This document shows, piece by piece, positions 11,780-23,344 of a stretch of DNA of 64,000 bases. The notes under the pieces were generated by a model, which did not search any database, had not been told where the DNA came from, and worked only from the letters and a program-made list of their open reading frames with translations. Position 1 is the first letter of the stretch, and each line of letters starts with the position of its first letter. Source of the DNA: Epiperipatus broadwayi. Lineage: Eukaryota; Onychophora; Udeonychophora; Euonychophora; Peripatidae. The stretch is from NCBI GenBank assembly GCA_028023455.1, contig JAQFVV010000032.1, forward strand, positions 310,001 through 374,000, in the 5' to 3' direction. Both the position numbers and the translations under genes were made by a program.

Positions 11780-12660
11780 TTTAATTCTCATCATCATCCT
11801 GCACAAATTTTTTCTGTAGCAATAAATCTTTTGAGTAGAGTTTATAATTTATCTGATAAAGAACATCTTACTCAAAAAATAGAACTTACAAAAAATATTC
11901 TACTTTCTAATAATTATAATAAAAACATTATATTTAAGGCTTTACATAACATTAATACTAAAAAGAAAAAAGAGGATGGGATTGACAATTTCTCTTTTAA
12001 TAGAGTAATTTTACCTTACATTAAAGGGGTTACTGTTAAAATCAGTAGAAGACTATCTTGTTTTAATATAAAGACTGTTTTTTCTACTGGCAAAAAAATT
12101 GGTAATTTTTTATATAAATCTAAAGACAGAATATTTTTGGAATATCAAGGAGTTTATAAAATTCCATGTTTGTAGTGCTCAAGAAGCTATGTGTGTCATT
12201 CTAATAGATGAATAAATGTCAGAATTAAGGAACATAGAAATGCTTTTAATCAAAAAATTAGCACATCAGTTTTACTTCCCATTTTTTAGAAATTGGTCAC
12301 AAACCTGATTTTGACAATACAAAAATACTTGCTAATTTGGAAAGATATGATTTATGAACCATGAGAGATTCAATTGAAATATTAAAGAGACCTACTGGTT
12401 TAAATAGGGCTGACGAAGCACAATGTATTCCAGCTATGTGGAAATCTATCATTTTATCAAATATTAACTTGAAATTAATAGGTGAAAAAACAGAGGGAAA
12501 TAAACATTTTGTGAATGCTGAACTATTTCAAGTTGAATCTCACTTCTCATCTCGCACTGAATATTTTTCATCTTGCATTAAGTCATGTTATTCTTTGAGA
12601 TCTAACGATTTTTTTTCAAAAGTTAACCTTGATAATGGTGGTTGCTAGTCTGTCAAAATA
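11780..12660 (+). mobile_element. Penelope-like element, 3' part: RT thumb and GIY-YIG endonuclease
   Basis: The frame at 11831-12175 reads 'RVYNLSDKEHLTQKIELTKN' then 'GVTVKISRRLSCFNIKTVFS', which matches the region after the RT core in Penelope-like elements, and ends in 'GVYKIPCL', the GVY(K/S)IPC motif that opens the GIY-YIG endonuclease. After a stop the same domain continues as 'CSRSYV-HSNR-MNVRIKEH' (12170-12235), giving the paired tyrosines and the R...EH motif. It then frameshifts into 'LLPIF-KLVTNLILT' and finally 'ILKRPTGLNRADEAQCIP' (from 12361), the usual PLE C-terminus. In the family the GIY-YIG domain cuts the target DNA. Several stops and shifts make this copy dead. The RT catalytic part is absent, so it is 5' truncated. 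Confidence 0.82.
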
Positions 12661-12802
12661 TCAGATTGTAATGCAAAATAATACATGGTTCATATCCAAA
12701 AATATTGTTTTATCTACATCATATAACCATGAAAACATTAACTATAATATATATATAAACAAGTTATCAATTTCATAACTTGTCTTTAAGCTTGTATTTA
12801 AA

Positions 12803-12976
12803 TGATCACTAGATGGAATTTACCAATAATTCTAAACAAGCTTTGTTTTTATAGGTGCTGACAGAGAAAGAATTCAAAATCTCTATCTGTTAACAGATAA
12901 AGATTATGAATTCTTTCTCTGTCGGCACTTATAAAAACAAAGCTTGTTTAGAGCTATTAGTAAGCTCTATCTAGTG

Positions 12977-12980
<4 letters not shown>
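12803..12980. mobile_element. Palindromic MITE with 73-bp arms
   Basis: Arm 1 (12803-12875) and arm 2 (12908-12980) are inverted copies with few mismatches, starting tgatcactagatgga and ending tctatctagtgatca, with a 32-bp loop. There is no ORF. The right arm abuts a (TA)n tract, compatible with insertion at TA by a Tc1/mariner-type MITE, though no clean target duplication is visible. Confidence 0.85.
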
Positions 12981-13013
<33 letters not shown>

Positions 13014-13018
13014 ATTAT

Positions 13019-13062
<44 letters not shown>

Positions 13063-13074
13063 AAAAAATAATCA
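12981..13074. repeat. (TA)n tracts, the second inside a perfect palindrome
   Basis: A 31-bp (TA)n at 12981-13011 is followed by tgattattttttta at 13012, a second (TA)n, and taaaaaaataatca ending at 13074. The last three form a perfect palindrome with the microsatellite at its centre. It would extrude as a cruciform. Confidence 0.85.
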
Positions 13075-13799
13075 GGTAAATAATTAAATATAAATAATGC
13101 TAATTAAAGAAATATATTTTACTAATTAAATATTAGACATAAGAAAGATCTCACCTAATTACATATTTTAGAGTTATACACACAATTACATATGTAGAAC
13201 AATTTTTTTGGGCACCCACAAAATGTGGTTGGTGATTAATTTAATTAAGTACATGAATACAATAATTGGGTTTTTTGTCTTTAGTAAGTATCTTCAAGTA
13301 TTTTTTTATAAGTTACAGTATACTGCTGTTTTGATTTTACAATTTTAGTTTTTCTTGTTAAATTTCATTTTCCTTTCATTATATACTTTGTTTCCAAATA
13401 AAATATTTTAAAAAATGAGCATTTCCTTTTAGATGTAATTAACATTAATATATTGTAGAGAAAGTCATTTGAATGCTAATAGACATAAAAATAGTAGAAA
13501 AATAAAACATGCTAACATTATTTTCAAAAGAATTTAATTGCAGATTCACATTTATTTGAGATGCACATTTTAATATGATCATCATTTTTAAAATTATCAA
13601 TTCACTGTAGAATGAAGATCTGTCCGAGTTTAATCCTTTTTTTTGAGCTTTATTTTATTCATCAGTTTTACATGTGCTCTCTTTCTCTTAGCTGTTCTTT
13701 AAGACTTCTTTTGTTTATTTATTATCATTTTTTTAAAAATATGTCTTTCCCAATTCAATTTCAGTAACTTAATTATGTTAGTAATACTAGTTTGATGTT
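13075..13799. other. AT-rich DNA, nothing recognised
   Basis: No ORF or RNA feature. It lies 3' of the minus-strand RTE LINE, so part may be that element's 3' UTR. Confidence 0.45.
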
Positions 13800-15970
13800 G
13801 CACTCATATATATTTTTTGATGTCATTTTATTACTCCCAACATACTTTTCTCCATACTTCACTGACTGATCTGACATTTCTGAATTTCTTCTTTATTAAA
13901 TGTCAAGTCTCATATTCATAAGTTAGAACAGAGAACACAATTATAGAAAACATTTTTTATCAAACATATGGGAATATTTACTTTTAATACTATGTTATTT
14001 CTATCAAAAGCATTCCATCTGATTTTAATTCTATACTTAATTTTATTCATTGTTTCAATCTGTATTAATAATCTCACCAAAATATTTTTAGTTGTTAATG
14101 TCTAATTTATTATTATTAATCCTAATTTACTTCTTTTGAAAAAATGTATTAAACATTATTTTACCTTTGTAGTTATCTTTAGTTCTAATGTTTTACTTTC
14201 ATAACTCTTATATTTTGGGAAGCTCTGGATCATTATTTGCAAAAACAATTCCACCATCTATAAAGTCTAGATGATTTAAATAATGATCATTTACATTTAT
14301 TCCATTGGTACTTATTTTAATTTACAAAATAATTCTAAAATTGCTATAACAAGCTGTGAAGACATAGAATCACCATGAAATATATCCAACTCAATGATAA
14401 TCTTTTTCAGTATAATGATGTAATCTAATCTCTATTGTTGTACTTTGATAAAATGTGAGATTATTTCAGATGTACATCCTGATGATCCAATGCTTTCATT
14501 ACAATATAAATGTTTATAGAATTCAACACATTTTTATAATCATAAATTCAAAGCATAATGGCAACTTATATCCATTGTTTCTTTATATAACTTGTATCAA
14601 TACTTAGATAAGATCCTTTGCTAAAAAAGGTAAAAGTATAAAATTTTCTGCAGATCAATTGTAATTATTTTGGTAAAAAATTTACAGAAAACTGATTACG
14701 AATTGGATCCTTTTTATCTTTATTATTAAATATCAGCATTACTATCACAATGTTTCCAATCATTTGGTACATTTTTATCATTAAAACATTTGGTATACAA
14801 GTTTTTCAACATTTTTTTATTCTTCACTGACTTTTTTAAAATATTGATTATACTTTCATCATTTCCAAAAGTTTTTCCTCTTTTCATAGATTTAATTTCA
14901 TGCCTTACCTTTTCATTTAACATATTGCAATACTTAGTTTATATGTTCCTTATAGAATTCTTTCATATATTTTATGATGACATCATTTATTCTAATAGTA
15001 TTTCCATTTTGTGTTTCTTATTGTAAAATTAACTTATATTCTAATACCAAAATGTTGGATTACTTTTCAACATTTTTCCCCTCTTCTATAGCAATCGTTG
15101 TCCATTCATAATTATATTTTTTTATATCAGTATGAACTCTTTTTTGTACTGCTTTTGTTTGTAAATTTGTTGATTTCATGTAAGTCTAAATCATTTTCAA
15201 AAGCTGTTTATATTTTAAAACTATTTGCAAATTCCAATTTAAATTAATGGCATATTTCTCAAGATTAGAGATTTCAATTGTAAATACCGTTTTTCTTAAT
15301 AGTCTTCTTTTCCTTAGATTTTCATTAGCACTGTCTTATATCTCAGTAATTGGTAATTACATACTGTGTTGAATCTCTTAAGAACATCACAGTCTTGAAA
15401 TATGCATATTTTTTTTCTGTTAATCAATATATAATCTAATTCATTTAAATTTCCATCTGAAGACTTCCATGTCCATTTCTATTTACTATTTTTCTCAAAG
15501 ATATAATTAATAATACATAATTTTTCCTTTTCTGATAACACCACAAGTCTCTGTCTTCTTTTATTTCCAATATCAAAACCACATATATTCTCACCACTTT
15601 TATCTTTCAACTGTTTGTCAATTCTAGCATTTAAGACTTGTGACAATCTTAACATATTATTCAATCTGATCAAAGGCATTTTGTACATCTATATAAAAGT
15701 CCTTTCCTCTTTCACAATAAGAATCTCTTGGGGCATAAACTAAAATTATCTGTATTTGGTACTTTCCAATAATTTGAATAACTAACCTTGCTACTTTTTC
15801 TGATATACCATCAATCTCCATAATGTTCTTCTTCCCCTCACTTATAATTTTATAATTTAAGAAATCAAGGAAATAATTTTTTTTTATTATGTTTTTTTTT
15901 TTTCTGATTTTATTATGTTTGATCTTGTTTTTACATTTTAAATTAAAATTTAATTGTAATGTGTACAATT
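13800..15970 (-). mobile_element. Degenerate RTE-clade LINE (APE endonuclease + reverse transcriptase)
   Basis: Reading leftward: 'GKYQIQIILVYAPRDSY' (about 15700-15770) is the endonuclease VYAP motif, followed by 'KDFYIDVQNAFDQI'. Then 'KWTWKSSDGNLNELDYILIN' (15420-15480) with 'DVLKRFNTVCNYQLLR' (near 15350-15400) gives the end of the APE domain in RTE elements (compare the LDYILTN and SDHRLLR motifs). Next come 'GKTFGNDESIINILKKS' and 'LYTKCFNDKNVPNDWKHCD' (14726-14923), the fingers region. Palm pieces follow as 'NSINIYIVMKALDHQDV' (14460-14540) and C-terminal pieces to about 13850. The order is right and there is one element, broken by many stops and shifts. The conserved histidine of the last APE motif has become Asn-Tyr, another sign of decay. 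It is the fuller counterpart of the 3.2 kb fragment. Confidence 0.82.
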
Positions 15971-16050
15971 CAATTGATTTAAATGTAATTAATGAGTCTA
16001 TCTAGAAAAATTAATTGCTTAAATTAAAGTTTTTTTAAATATATATATAT

Positions 16051-16301
16051 ATAATCAAAATACTCAAATGAACTCTACAATATTCAATATACCAATAAAA
16101 AAAGAAATCAATAATAGGTATTATCAGTTTATGGCTGCGTATGCCATTCTGAGTTGCATTTAATAGTTATGGTTAAATGCTATTCAGGATGGCGTACACC
16201 TCTAAAGCTGGCTATAGCTATTATTGAGATTATATATATATATATATTGTTATATTGAATATTGATTGTAGAGTTTTTTCCAGAGTATTTTGATTATTAT
16301 A
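16051..16301. mobile_element. Palindromic MITE (~250 bp)
   Basis: The left half (ataatcaaaatactc... ctctacaatattcaat, then ggctgcgtatgccattctga) is the imperfect reverse complement of the right half (atgctattcaggatggcgta ... ctgtagagttttttccagag type sequence ending tattttgattattat at 16301). A (TA)n sits inside the right arm near 16231-16246. There is no coding capacity. It is flanked on the left by a short (TA)n. The superfamily is unknown. Confidence 0.7.
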
Positions 16302-17127
16302 TTTATTTTATCTGATTTTATATACATATAAAAAATTGTTTTAATGTTATAAGCAAAATAAAAAATATATTAGTAAATAATAGTAGTTATTAATAGAAGC
16401 ATTACGAATTAAGTGTATAAGTTTTGTGATACCAAAAAAGCGTTAATATAGGAATCCTTAAAATGTCGTACTGTATAATAAAATGTTATTCTCAACATCA
16501 ATTCAAAAAAATAAAAAGTTGAAGCAAATTCAAACTAAAAATTACCTAGAGAACGCTATTTTCTATAGAATGAGTTAATAACGCAAATTAAAAAGAAATC
16601 ATTCACTTTTGAATAACACTATATACAAAACACGCGCTTACACAAACATAACTATATAACTATATATATATATGCAGATGTTATGATAATGTTTACCAAA
16701 TTTTTAGGAATTGTTGATTTTTTTTTAGAACAATAATCATAATAACAACAACAAAAACACGTACAATATTGTTTGTTTGAATTTCTGTACTATGTAGTCC
16801 TACTATAAAATTCCTAAATATTAATGTTTTTAATTGTATTAAATCTTAGGGTTTTTTTTAAAAAAAAAAAAGAAAAACAAATGCATGAAATCCAAACATG
16901 TGAAAAAAAAAAAAAAGAAAAAGAAACTTAGGTTTTTAAAAAAACAAAAAACAACACATAAATCCAAATAAAATAAGCTTTTGAAATAATTATATCAATA
17001 AAATATGCCAAACAAAAATACTATGCCAGCTCAAAACATTATAATTATATTTGTTTATGTAGAAACAGTGCCTTCTAGTGGCTTGTCCAGTGTAATGAAA
17101 AAGTACCCAAATATCTACTATCTGTTG
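16302..17127. other. AT/A-rich DNA with a possible DNA-transposon terminus
   Basis: A-rich runs (16855-16925) resemble the A-rich interior of the Merlin-like element at 52.47-53.38 kb. The block acagtgccttctagtggctt near 17067 resembles that element's right inverted repeat (acagtgccatcttatggtgt). It may be a worn 3' end of a related element; the left end is not found. No ORF. Confidence 0.4.
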
Positions 17128-17230
17128 CCTTTGTCAGAATAGCTCGAATGGTTAGGGCATTTGCCTTAAATTCAATATTCAAGAATCTAAAGGTGCAAGT
17201 TTAACTTCTATATGAATATTATCACTGTGC
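17128..17230 (+). repeat. tRNA-derived SINE head
   Basis: Contains a near-canonical pol III A box within a D-arm-like sequence, tagctcgaatggttagggca (17140-17159), followed about 40-50 bases on by a T-arm/B-box-like aagtttaacttc (about 17197-17208). The anticodon-arm part does not fold well and the acceptor stem is not paired, so it is not a functional tRNA gene. It is best read as the tRNA-like 5' part of a SINE; the tail is not delimited. Confidence 0.6.
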
Positions 17231-19130
17231 ATAACAGGCCAACAAAACCTGAAGAAGAATGGAGAGTAGTACTATTCAAAAGATTGTGTAATTCCTAACC
17301 TGTGATGTATATTTGTGTGATACTACTAACAAGTTGTTTGTATTTGGAAAGTTTAAATAAAGTTTAAATTTTTCTATACATTCAACATTACTCATAGATG
17401 GTGGAAATAGTCTGTATCACATCTAGTAATATACCATCATCACAAACCTTTATGCAAATACTAACTATAAACATATTTCTGTTTTTATAATATAAACAAA
17501 AAAACTGCATTGTGTAAGAATAAAAGTGTACTTTTATATAGTGATTATATTTTTCCAGTGTGTCTTTTTAAAATTGTTGTAATTGCATGACTTTAAATTA
17601 AAATCTTAACATTAACAATTACAATTAATCAAAAAAGTTTTTAACTAAACTTTATAACATCAACTGATTGAAATGGATTTCTGTTGTTTAGACAAGACAG
17701 GAGATCATTTATCTTTTTCATGTATATATAGTAGTAGTGTGCATTGGATGAATACGATAGAGTGGATGATTAGTCTGAGTTCAAATCCCCTTTGAAGAAA
17801 ATAAATTAAGAGATTGGTGTATTATTTTTGGTTTATATTTAGTGGTGACCTCAAAAGTTCTGGATGTGTGATATAATATATATATTCTAATCTCTCCAGT
17901 TAAATTTCATCAACTATTGCTAAAGCAATATTATTTATAGACAGAATATTGTGATAGGTTTAAAGTTGTCTTGACAACAGTTATCATAATTTAGCTGAAA
18001 TTATTAAGCATGATGTATTGAGTGTATAACATTAGGATAATGAATATAGGTTTTGGCAGTGTTCAGTTTAATATTCAATCCAAATATAATATACACAAAT
18101 ATATTTAATACATCTATTATTTTTAATGGAAAAAGACATAATAATGAATATAAATAATATTAATATTTATTGGTTGTCATTATCAGTTGTAATATTTACT
18201 ATTTGTAAATTTTAAATAAATAATAAATATATATGTAAGAGATGAAGATCTGGTCCAAATGGTGAGTAACTGATTTTGCCTAAAATGTACATTTTGAGAG
18301 ACATTTTTATTTTTCATGTTGTTACATATGTGTCAGCAATGTATGAAATTAAGATATTCTATGTGTTTATGTTTAACTCATCTGAAAAATGTAATGATTC
18401 CAACCTCCATATTTAGTTAGGGAGGATGGTGTGGATAATTGTGATATAATAGAATTGATATGCACTGATAAAAAAACTAAACAATTTCAATACATATATC
18501 TACAGTATAATGATGGTTCACTTTTCACAATGTGTTAAAAGTGAGAGTCTTTACTTCATATGAGAGTGGTATAAAAATGTTATCAACCTGCAACATGGGC
18601 TTAGAGATTCAACTATTAATATCTCTATAAAAATATATATTTCTCTTCAACTGAGATTTAAAATTTATATAAAAACTAAACATAATCTCTAGTTTAGTAA
18701 ATGATTAATATTAAGCATTAATGTATTTATATTAAGTGATTGATATGAAAATTGTAAATGTAAAAAAAATTGACATTTATAAATCAAACTAATAATTTTG
18801 TCTATAAATACTGAACAATTGAAGCAGATGTTTCACTGTATTTCAAATGTGCAATAGGTGATGGCAGATTCAGCCAAAATTCTACTGTTAAAATTTTTTT
18901 TTTTTTAAATTGAAATTTTATATTAAACATGTATGTGATTGTATGTATATAAATATACACACATTTATCAGTAAAATAATGTAAATTTTATTTTTTTTTC
19001 AAAAAAAAAAAACTTTGTGAATAAATTTATATACGATTATTCTTTAAAATTTGAATAACAATGCTTAACTTCAAAAAAAAAAGTTGTAATCTGTTATAAT
19101 AACGACATGTAAAAGTTAAGCATTGTTCAG
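17231..19130. other. AT-rich DNA with minor repeat remnants
   Basis: No gene. A second B-box-like string, gagttcaaatcccc, lies near 17777-17790 and could end a further SINE head starting around 17735. Segment 18241-18480 shares words (ctgataaaaa context, 'aatgattccaacc') with 23835-23985, suggesting a dispersed repeat. A small hairpin with arms aacaatgcttaact / agttaagcattgtt sits at about 19056-19127. Confidence 0.45.
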
Positions 19131-20890
19131 ATAAGACATGTAATGAAATTAATTAGTATAGAATGTAAAATGTTTTATTTTAAATGATTTAAAACTTGAC
19201 TTATTAATTAATTAAAAACCTGGCTACTTTAAGATGTTAATCTAAAAAATTCTAGAAAAATTTGTGTGGGAAAATATAGACTGAATGTGTGTAAAATGTC
19301 CCAAAAATCTATTGTTTAATTGATCCATTGATTCATTAAGGAGTCCATTAATTGATTCATTCATCATACTTTTTCAACTATTAGTTAAGTTCATATCCCA
19401 GATGCTGGGGCTCTTTACTCTGTGTGATAAATTGCAGTTCTTGCTAGCCCTTTTGCAAAAATTATTGATACTTACCAACAGTTCATGACAAGTGGTTTGC
19501 AGTAGTAAAATGAGATGACAGATTATTTTTAGTAGTGTTCTTCAAAATATGCTTGGCTAGACAGCTCACAAGATAAACTCTATGCTCTAGGCTGACTCTT
19601 CATCATCCAACATGTAAAATTATAAATCTTTTAAAAGCTGATCTCCTAAAACCAACCTACAAAGAAGACTCAATTGCCCACCCAACATATTGCAGGTATA
19701 AAATGGACAAAGGTAGTTATGTTTTCAAGAAATTACAGGAACCAAAAGCAACAATCTTGATAAACTTAGTGGTAATATAAATTCTCATACAACATAATAA
19801 GTCAGGTATTGTTATAATAATAATTTTCTTAACATATAAGTGAATTTCAATAATAATCTTTGATTTTGGAAATATGTGTATTATAAAACCCTTACTAGTA
19901 ATTTTTTAAGTAATTCTATAACTAGGAAGTCATGATGCATTTTTTTAATTTCTTCAAGAATGAGTATTTTTATTAATATGATAGATGTCCATTTACATAA
20001 TTAATAGACTTTAACATACTTTTGAAACTTCTTACCATCAGAAGACAAATATTTCATATTTTAAACTAGACAAGTTTTGTAATTAATTGCTATTATTAAC
20101 ATTTGCAATACTTACAGCAAATTAGGTTTTTCTTAAAGACAATAACTTAGAAATCCATAAACTATTGTTTTCCATGTAGATTTGATATATTTTAAATTGG
20201 GCTTCAATTATATATGTGAAATGGTATTGATATATAAAACTCATACTTATGCAAGCTATCTTAGCCTGTATATAGATTAAATGTATACAGTTATGAGTGT
20301 TTTGATGCAATACAATGGCCTGATCTAAATCCACAATCTCTTTTGCATTAGATTTGATCACACTTCACCATGTCTTTGCACATTCATATGAGTTTGTCTG
20401 GGTTATAATATTGATAAAAATGGATAGTCTAAGTGTATAAGCAATATAATGAGCATATAATAAAAAGAACTTATCAAACTGGAAAAATATTTTCTTTGCT
20501 GGGATAGTAGTTTTATAATTATAGTATGAAACAGTGATACTAATAAGTCTCTCCTAAGGCCAAATGTTCCATAAAAGAATACTTTATTTAATTTTATTTC
20601 AGTGGGGTTTGTTTTCTTTTATATTTAAATTGTTTTTAATATTAATAAGCTTTGTGTTATTCATTTAAAAATTGGCTGATGTTTTTTTACTGTGATTATC
20701 TATCAATTGTTTAATAGCTATGAGTGTCATGCTCTAAGCTGACTCGTGTCAAGGCAAATATTTGTTTTGTTAGCTTTTCTCATCTTCATTAGTGAATATT
20801 CAGTCACCCCAAATAAATGTTGTAGCCTCATTAAGTGGCCTCGTGGTGCCCTCAAGTGTCTGATAATCTTAACTCATGTGGGTGTCAAGT

Positions 20891-20893
<3 letters not shown>
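19131..20893. other. Intergenic DNA, no supported gene
   Basis: The block 19380-19760 is richer in G+C than its surroundings and reads like an old repeat, but no protein or RNA family is recognisable in it. A 79-codon minus frame at 20122-20361 has no identifiable motif. Around 20725-20890 a hydrophobic plus frame exists only with a GTG start and runs into the (TA)n, so it is not supported as a gene. Confidence 0.45.

Positions 20894-20929
<36 letters not shown>
20893..20929. repeat. (TA)n microsatellite
   Basis: About 18 uninterrupted TA units. Frames across it read poly(Ile-Tyr), which is an artefact. Confidence 0.9.
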
Positions 20930-20933
<4 letters not shown>

Positions 20934-21019
20934 GTTTGTGATTTGGACCAACTAAAGGATTATTCGCCTTTTTCAGATGTCTTTGTTTATATGTTTTTAG
21001 GGTATGAGATGGAATGGAA

Positions 21020-21140
21020 GTTTTAAATACACTTGGGTCTCATTTTATGCAGATTTTTTTAATGCAATTTTGAAGTTATGCAATTCATGTTTCTTATTAT
21101 CTTTTTATGTGGGTTTTCTTTTATGTGATAAAGAAGTTTA
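21020..21140 (+). repeat. Dispersed repeat family B, fragment
   Basis: The block cacttgggtctcattttatg ... gaagttatgcaattcatgtt ... ctttttatgtgggttttctt matches, in reverse complement, 44385-44490. Its edges resemble the 'ggagacccagg' end of the larger family B copies at 23345-23822 and 42467-43010. No coding capacity. Confidence 0.6.
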
Positions 21141-21480
21141 TATTTCACTATATTTATTAAATATCAAAAATTTAAATTATTAATAACTAACTTATTTTTA
21201 CTTGAAATACTTTTTTTTCAAAAATATAACATGATATTAGCAGCTAATGTGAATATAGGCTGAAACTATTTAGAATCTTAGCTTTTATGTAAATAACCTA
21301 CTTATACTTATGAGTAAATAATAATAATAGATGTATACTTATGAGTATAAAAATATCACAATAAATATTCCACAATTTTAAATGTTTAAAGCATATTTTG
21401 TTAGCTATAACAGAAATAAATAATTCTTTTAGATTTTTAAAATAAATGACGAAGATTTTGTTGATTTTGTAAACTGAAAA
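21141..21480. other. AT-rich spacer, nothing recognised
   Basis: A minus frame of 63 codons at 21298-21489 is hydrophobic and low in complexity. I see no support for a gene. Confidence 0.5.
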
Positions 21481-22264
21481 TAACTCCATTCAATCAACAT
21501 CTTCTTAATCCAGAAAGCCCACAATATTTTAACCAAACTATTTCAGGATAATCCAAAAATGGAAAGCCCCCTACCAATAAATGAAGTTGAACCCACTGAC
21601 CACCCCCCCCCAAGAAAGGGTAACATTTGGTTACAGCAACAGGTCTCACTCGTGACTAAAAATGTAACAATGTCCAATTCCCTTTTCAATGGCAGGCTTT
21701 CCTATTGGGACACCCATGCTCTAATCAATGGTAGCAGTCCCATCACTAAGACCAGACTTCAGCTAGGGATCAAGCGGCTTGCAGGGTTAACATTCTTGGA
21801 AGCTGGAGGCAAAATTAGTAGACTTTATAATTAAAGTTAACCTTGAGGCCCTCCCAACGACTGCATTCCTCCACCACAAGTGGAGGTATAAAATGGATCT
21901 GATATGCCCTCTGTGCAAGAAAACCGATGAAACAATTTCCCACATTCTCCAGGAATGTGAGACCTGAAATAAACTATGCTACCTGACATTGCAAAAGATC
22001 ACAGATAAAGACTGGGCCTGGGTGGATATGGGGAAAGCTTTTAAAAAGGGCTCCTATGGCAGTGTTAGATTGGCAACTTATGTTAACTTTGTCATCTGGT
22101 TGGCACAAAATATGATAACTTTTGAAAAGGGTATTGATTACAATATTGAGGTATTATACTTCAGATTGTTAAATGATGCCAAGGACCATGACAAGAGGAC
22201 ATGCCAGCCATGGCTAACCAATCAGACTTGGAACCAGATCAAACTAGGGCCATGCCTTGCCTAG
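21481..22264 (+). mobile_element. LINE polymerase C-terminus with CCHC zinc finger
   Basis: Two plus-strand frames (21559-21834 and 21989-22264) are parts of one protein interrupted by a shift and a stop. The first holds 'PITKTRLQLGIKRLAGLTFL'. Between the frames, at about 21905-21958, lies 'CPLCKKTDETISHILQEC', a C-x2-C-x8-H-x4-C zinc finger typical of the C-terminus of several non-LTR polymerases, where it follows the RT and helps bind nucleic acid. The second holds 'DWAWVDMGKAFKKG' and 'VNFVIWLAQN', an amphipathic tail. The GC content and codon use differ from the surroundings, as expected of an inserted element. RT and endonuclease domains are absent, so this is a 5'-truncated insertion. 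The clade is not determined. Confidence 0.65.
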
Positions 22265-23095
22265 TGTAGTGCTTACCTTACATAATAAATAAATCGATAT
22301 ATTAGTAATTAGAAATTATAACAGCCCAAAGAGCACTAACATATCATGATGATAAATCCTAGGAAATGAAGGTAGTTAAGCCTGAACAAATTAATAAAAT
22401 ATTAGGAATAGATAGAAGGGAAAGTGACTGCTCTACAAGTGGTATGCCATGCAAACTAAGAAATACGCATATATACCTATAAAGCCATTTATAACAGAAC
22501 TGGGAGAGCTTTAATGGTGAAATAGACTTGTTAAATTGGACAATCCAAACACCTTCTCATTTATAACAGTACTGGGAATGTTCAAATGGTGAAATAGACT
22601 TGTACAATTAGACAATCCAAGGACAATATTCCCACTGCAACTGAAGTGGTTGCCTTGTTTCTTTCAAGCTATGGCCCCAAATAATAATGAGACACGAATA
22701 GAAGTGTTCTGAAAGTGTAACATTGCTGTTAATATAACAACATTTTTGTCTCCAAATAACTAATGGAGAAATGGACGTGTATAATTGGACAGTTTTGTGA
22801 ACAATAATTTCAGCATAAGAAGTTGGGTTTATGTGTGTAAGTCTGGAAGGGCAGGTGAATTTTGTGTCACTGCACTTCTGGAACTATTAATATCCCACTC
22901 ATCTATCCATACATTTATACTTGAATGTTCAAAATCATATGCATTGAATCAAGTGTATGGGTGCGGATGCGCTTGACACACACCGACACTCCCTAAATTA
23001 CTTTGTAATGATTCTTGTTGATTGCATTGTAAAACTTATGCCTCCTGAATCATCTTGAGGCACAAATAAAGGCATTTGAAAGTAAAATAATATTT
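22265..23095 (+). mobile_element. Probable 3' UTR of the preceding LINE, with internal tandem repeats
   Basis: No ORF continues. A ~61-bp block (tttataacagaactgggaga..., 22488-22549) is repeated in tandem at 22559-22620, and a third diverged piece is at 22759-22795. The segment ends with a polyadenylation-like aaataaaggcatttgaaag near 23063-23081. Assignment to the LINE rests on adjacency and orientation only. Confidence 0.45.
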
Positions 23096-23344
23096 CTAAT
23101 GATAATGTATAATCTTTTTCTTTTGATTGTGATCTCATTTTTTAAATATAAAAACAAAATGTGAACAGTCAAAATTTATTTCAGTAATAAACAAAAATAT
23201 TTATCAAATGATGACAAATTTATTATTTTCTAATAAGTAAAAATTATTTAATCATAGATTTTCTGTTGATGTGTGAGACAAAAAAATATCAGAAAATGCT
23301 GAAATCTGATAGAGTTTGCTGCAATGAATAACCTCTTAAATACC
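23096..23344. other. AT-rich spacer
   Basis: Nothing recognised; lies between the LINE tail and family B. Confidence 0.5.

Noticed and set aside
20122-20361. Mariner-like transposase fragment on the minus strand
   Set aside because: No catalytic or helix-turn-helix motif could be identified; the initial impression did not hold up.
20746-21026. Hydrophobic, signal-peptide-like plus frame
   Set aside because: It starts at GTG, runs into (TA)n, and shows no conserved motif.
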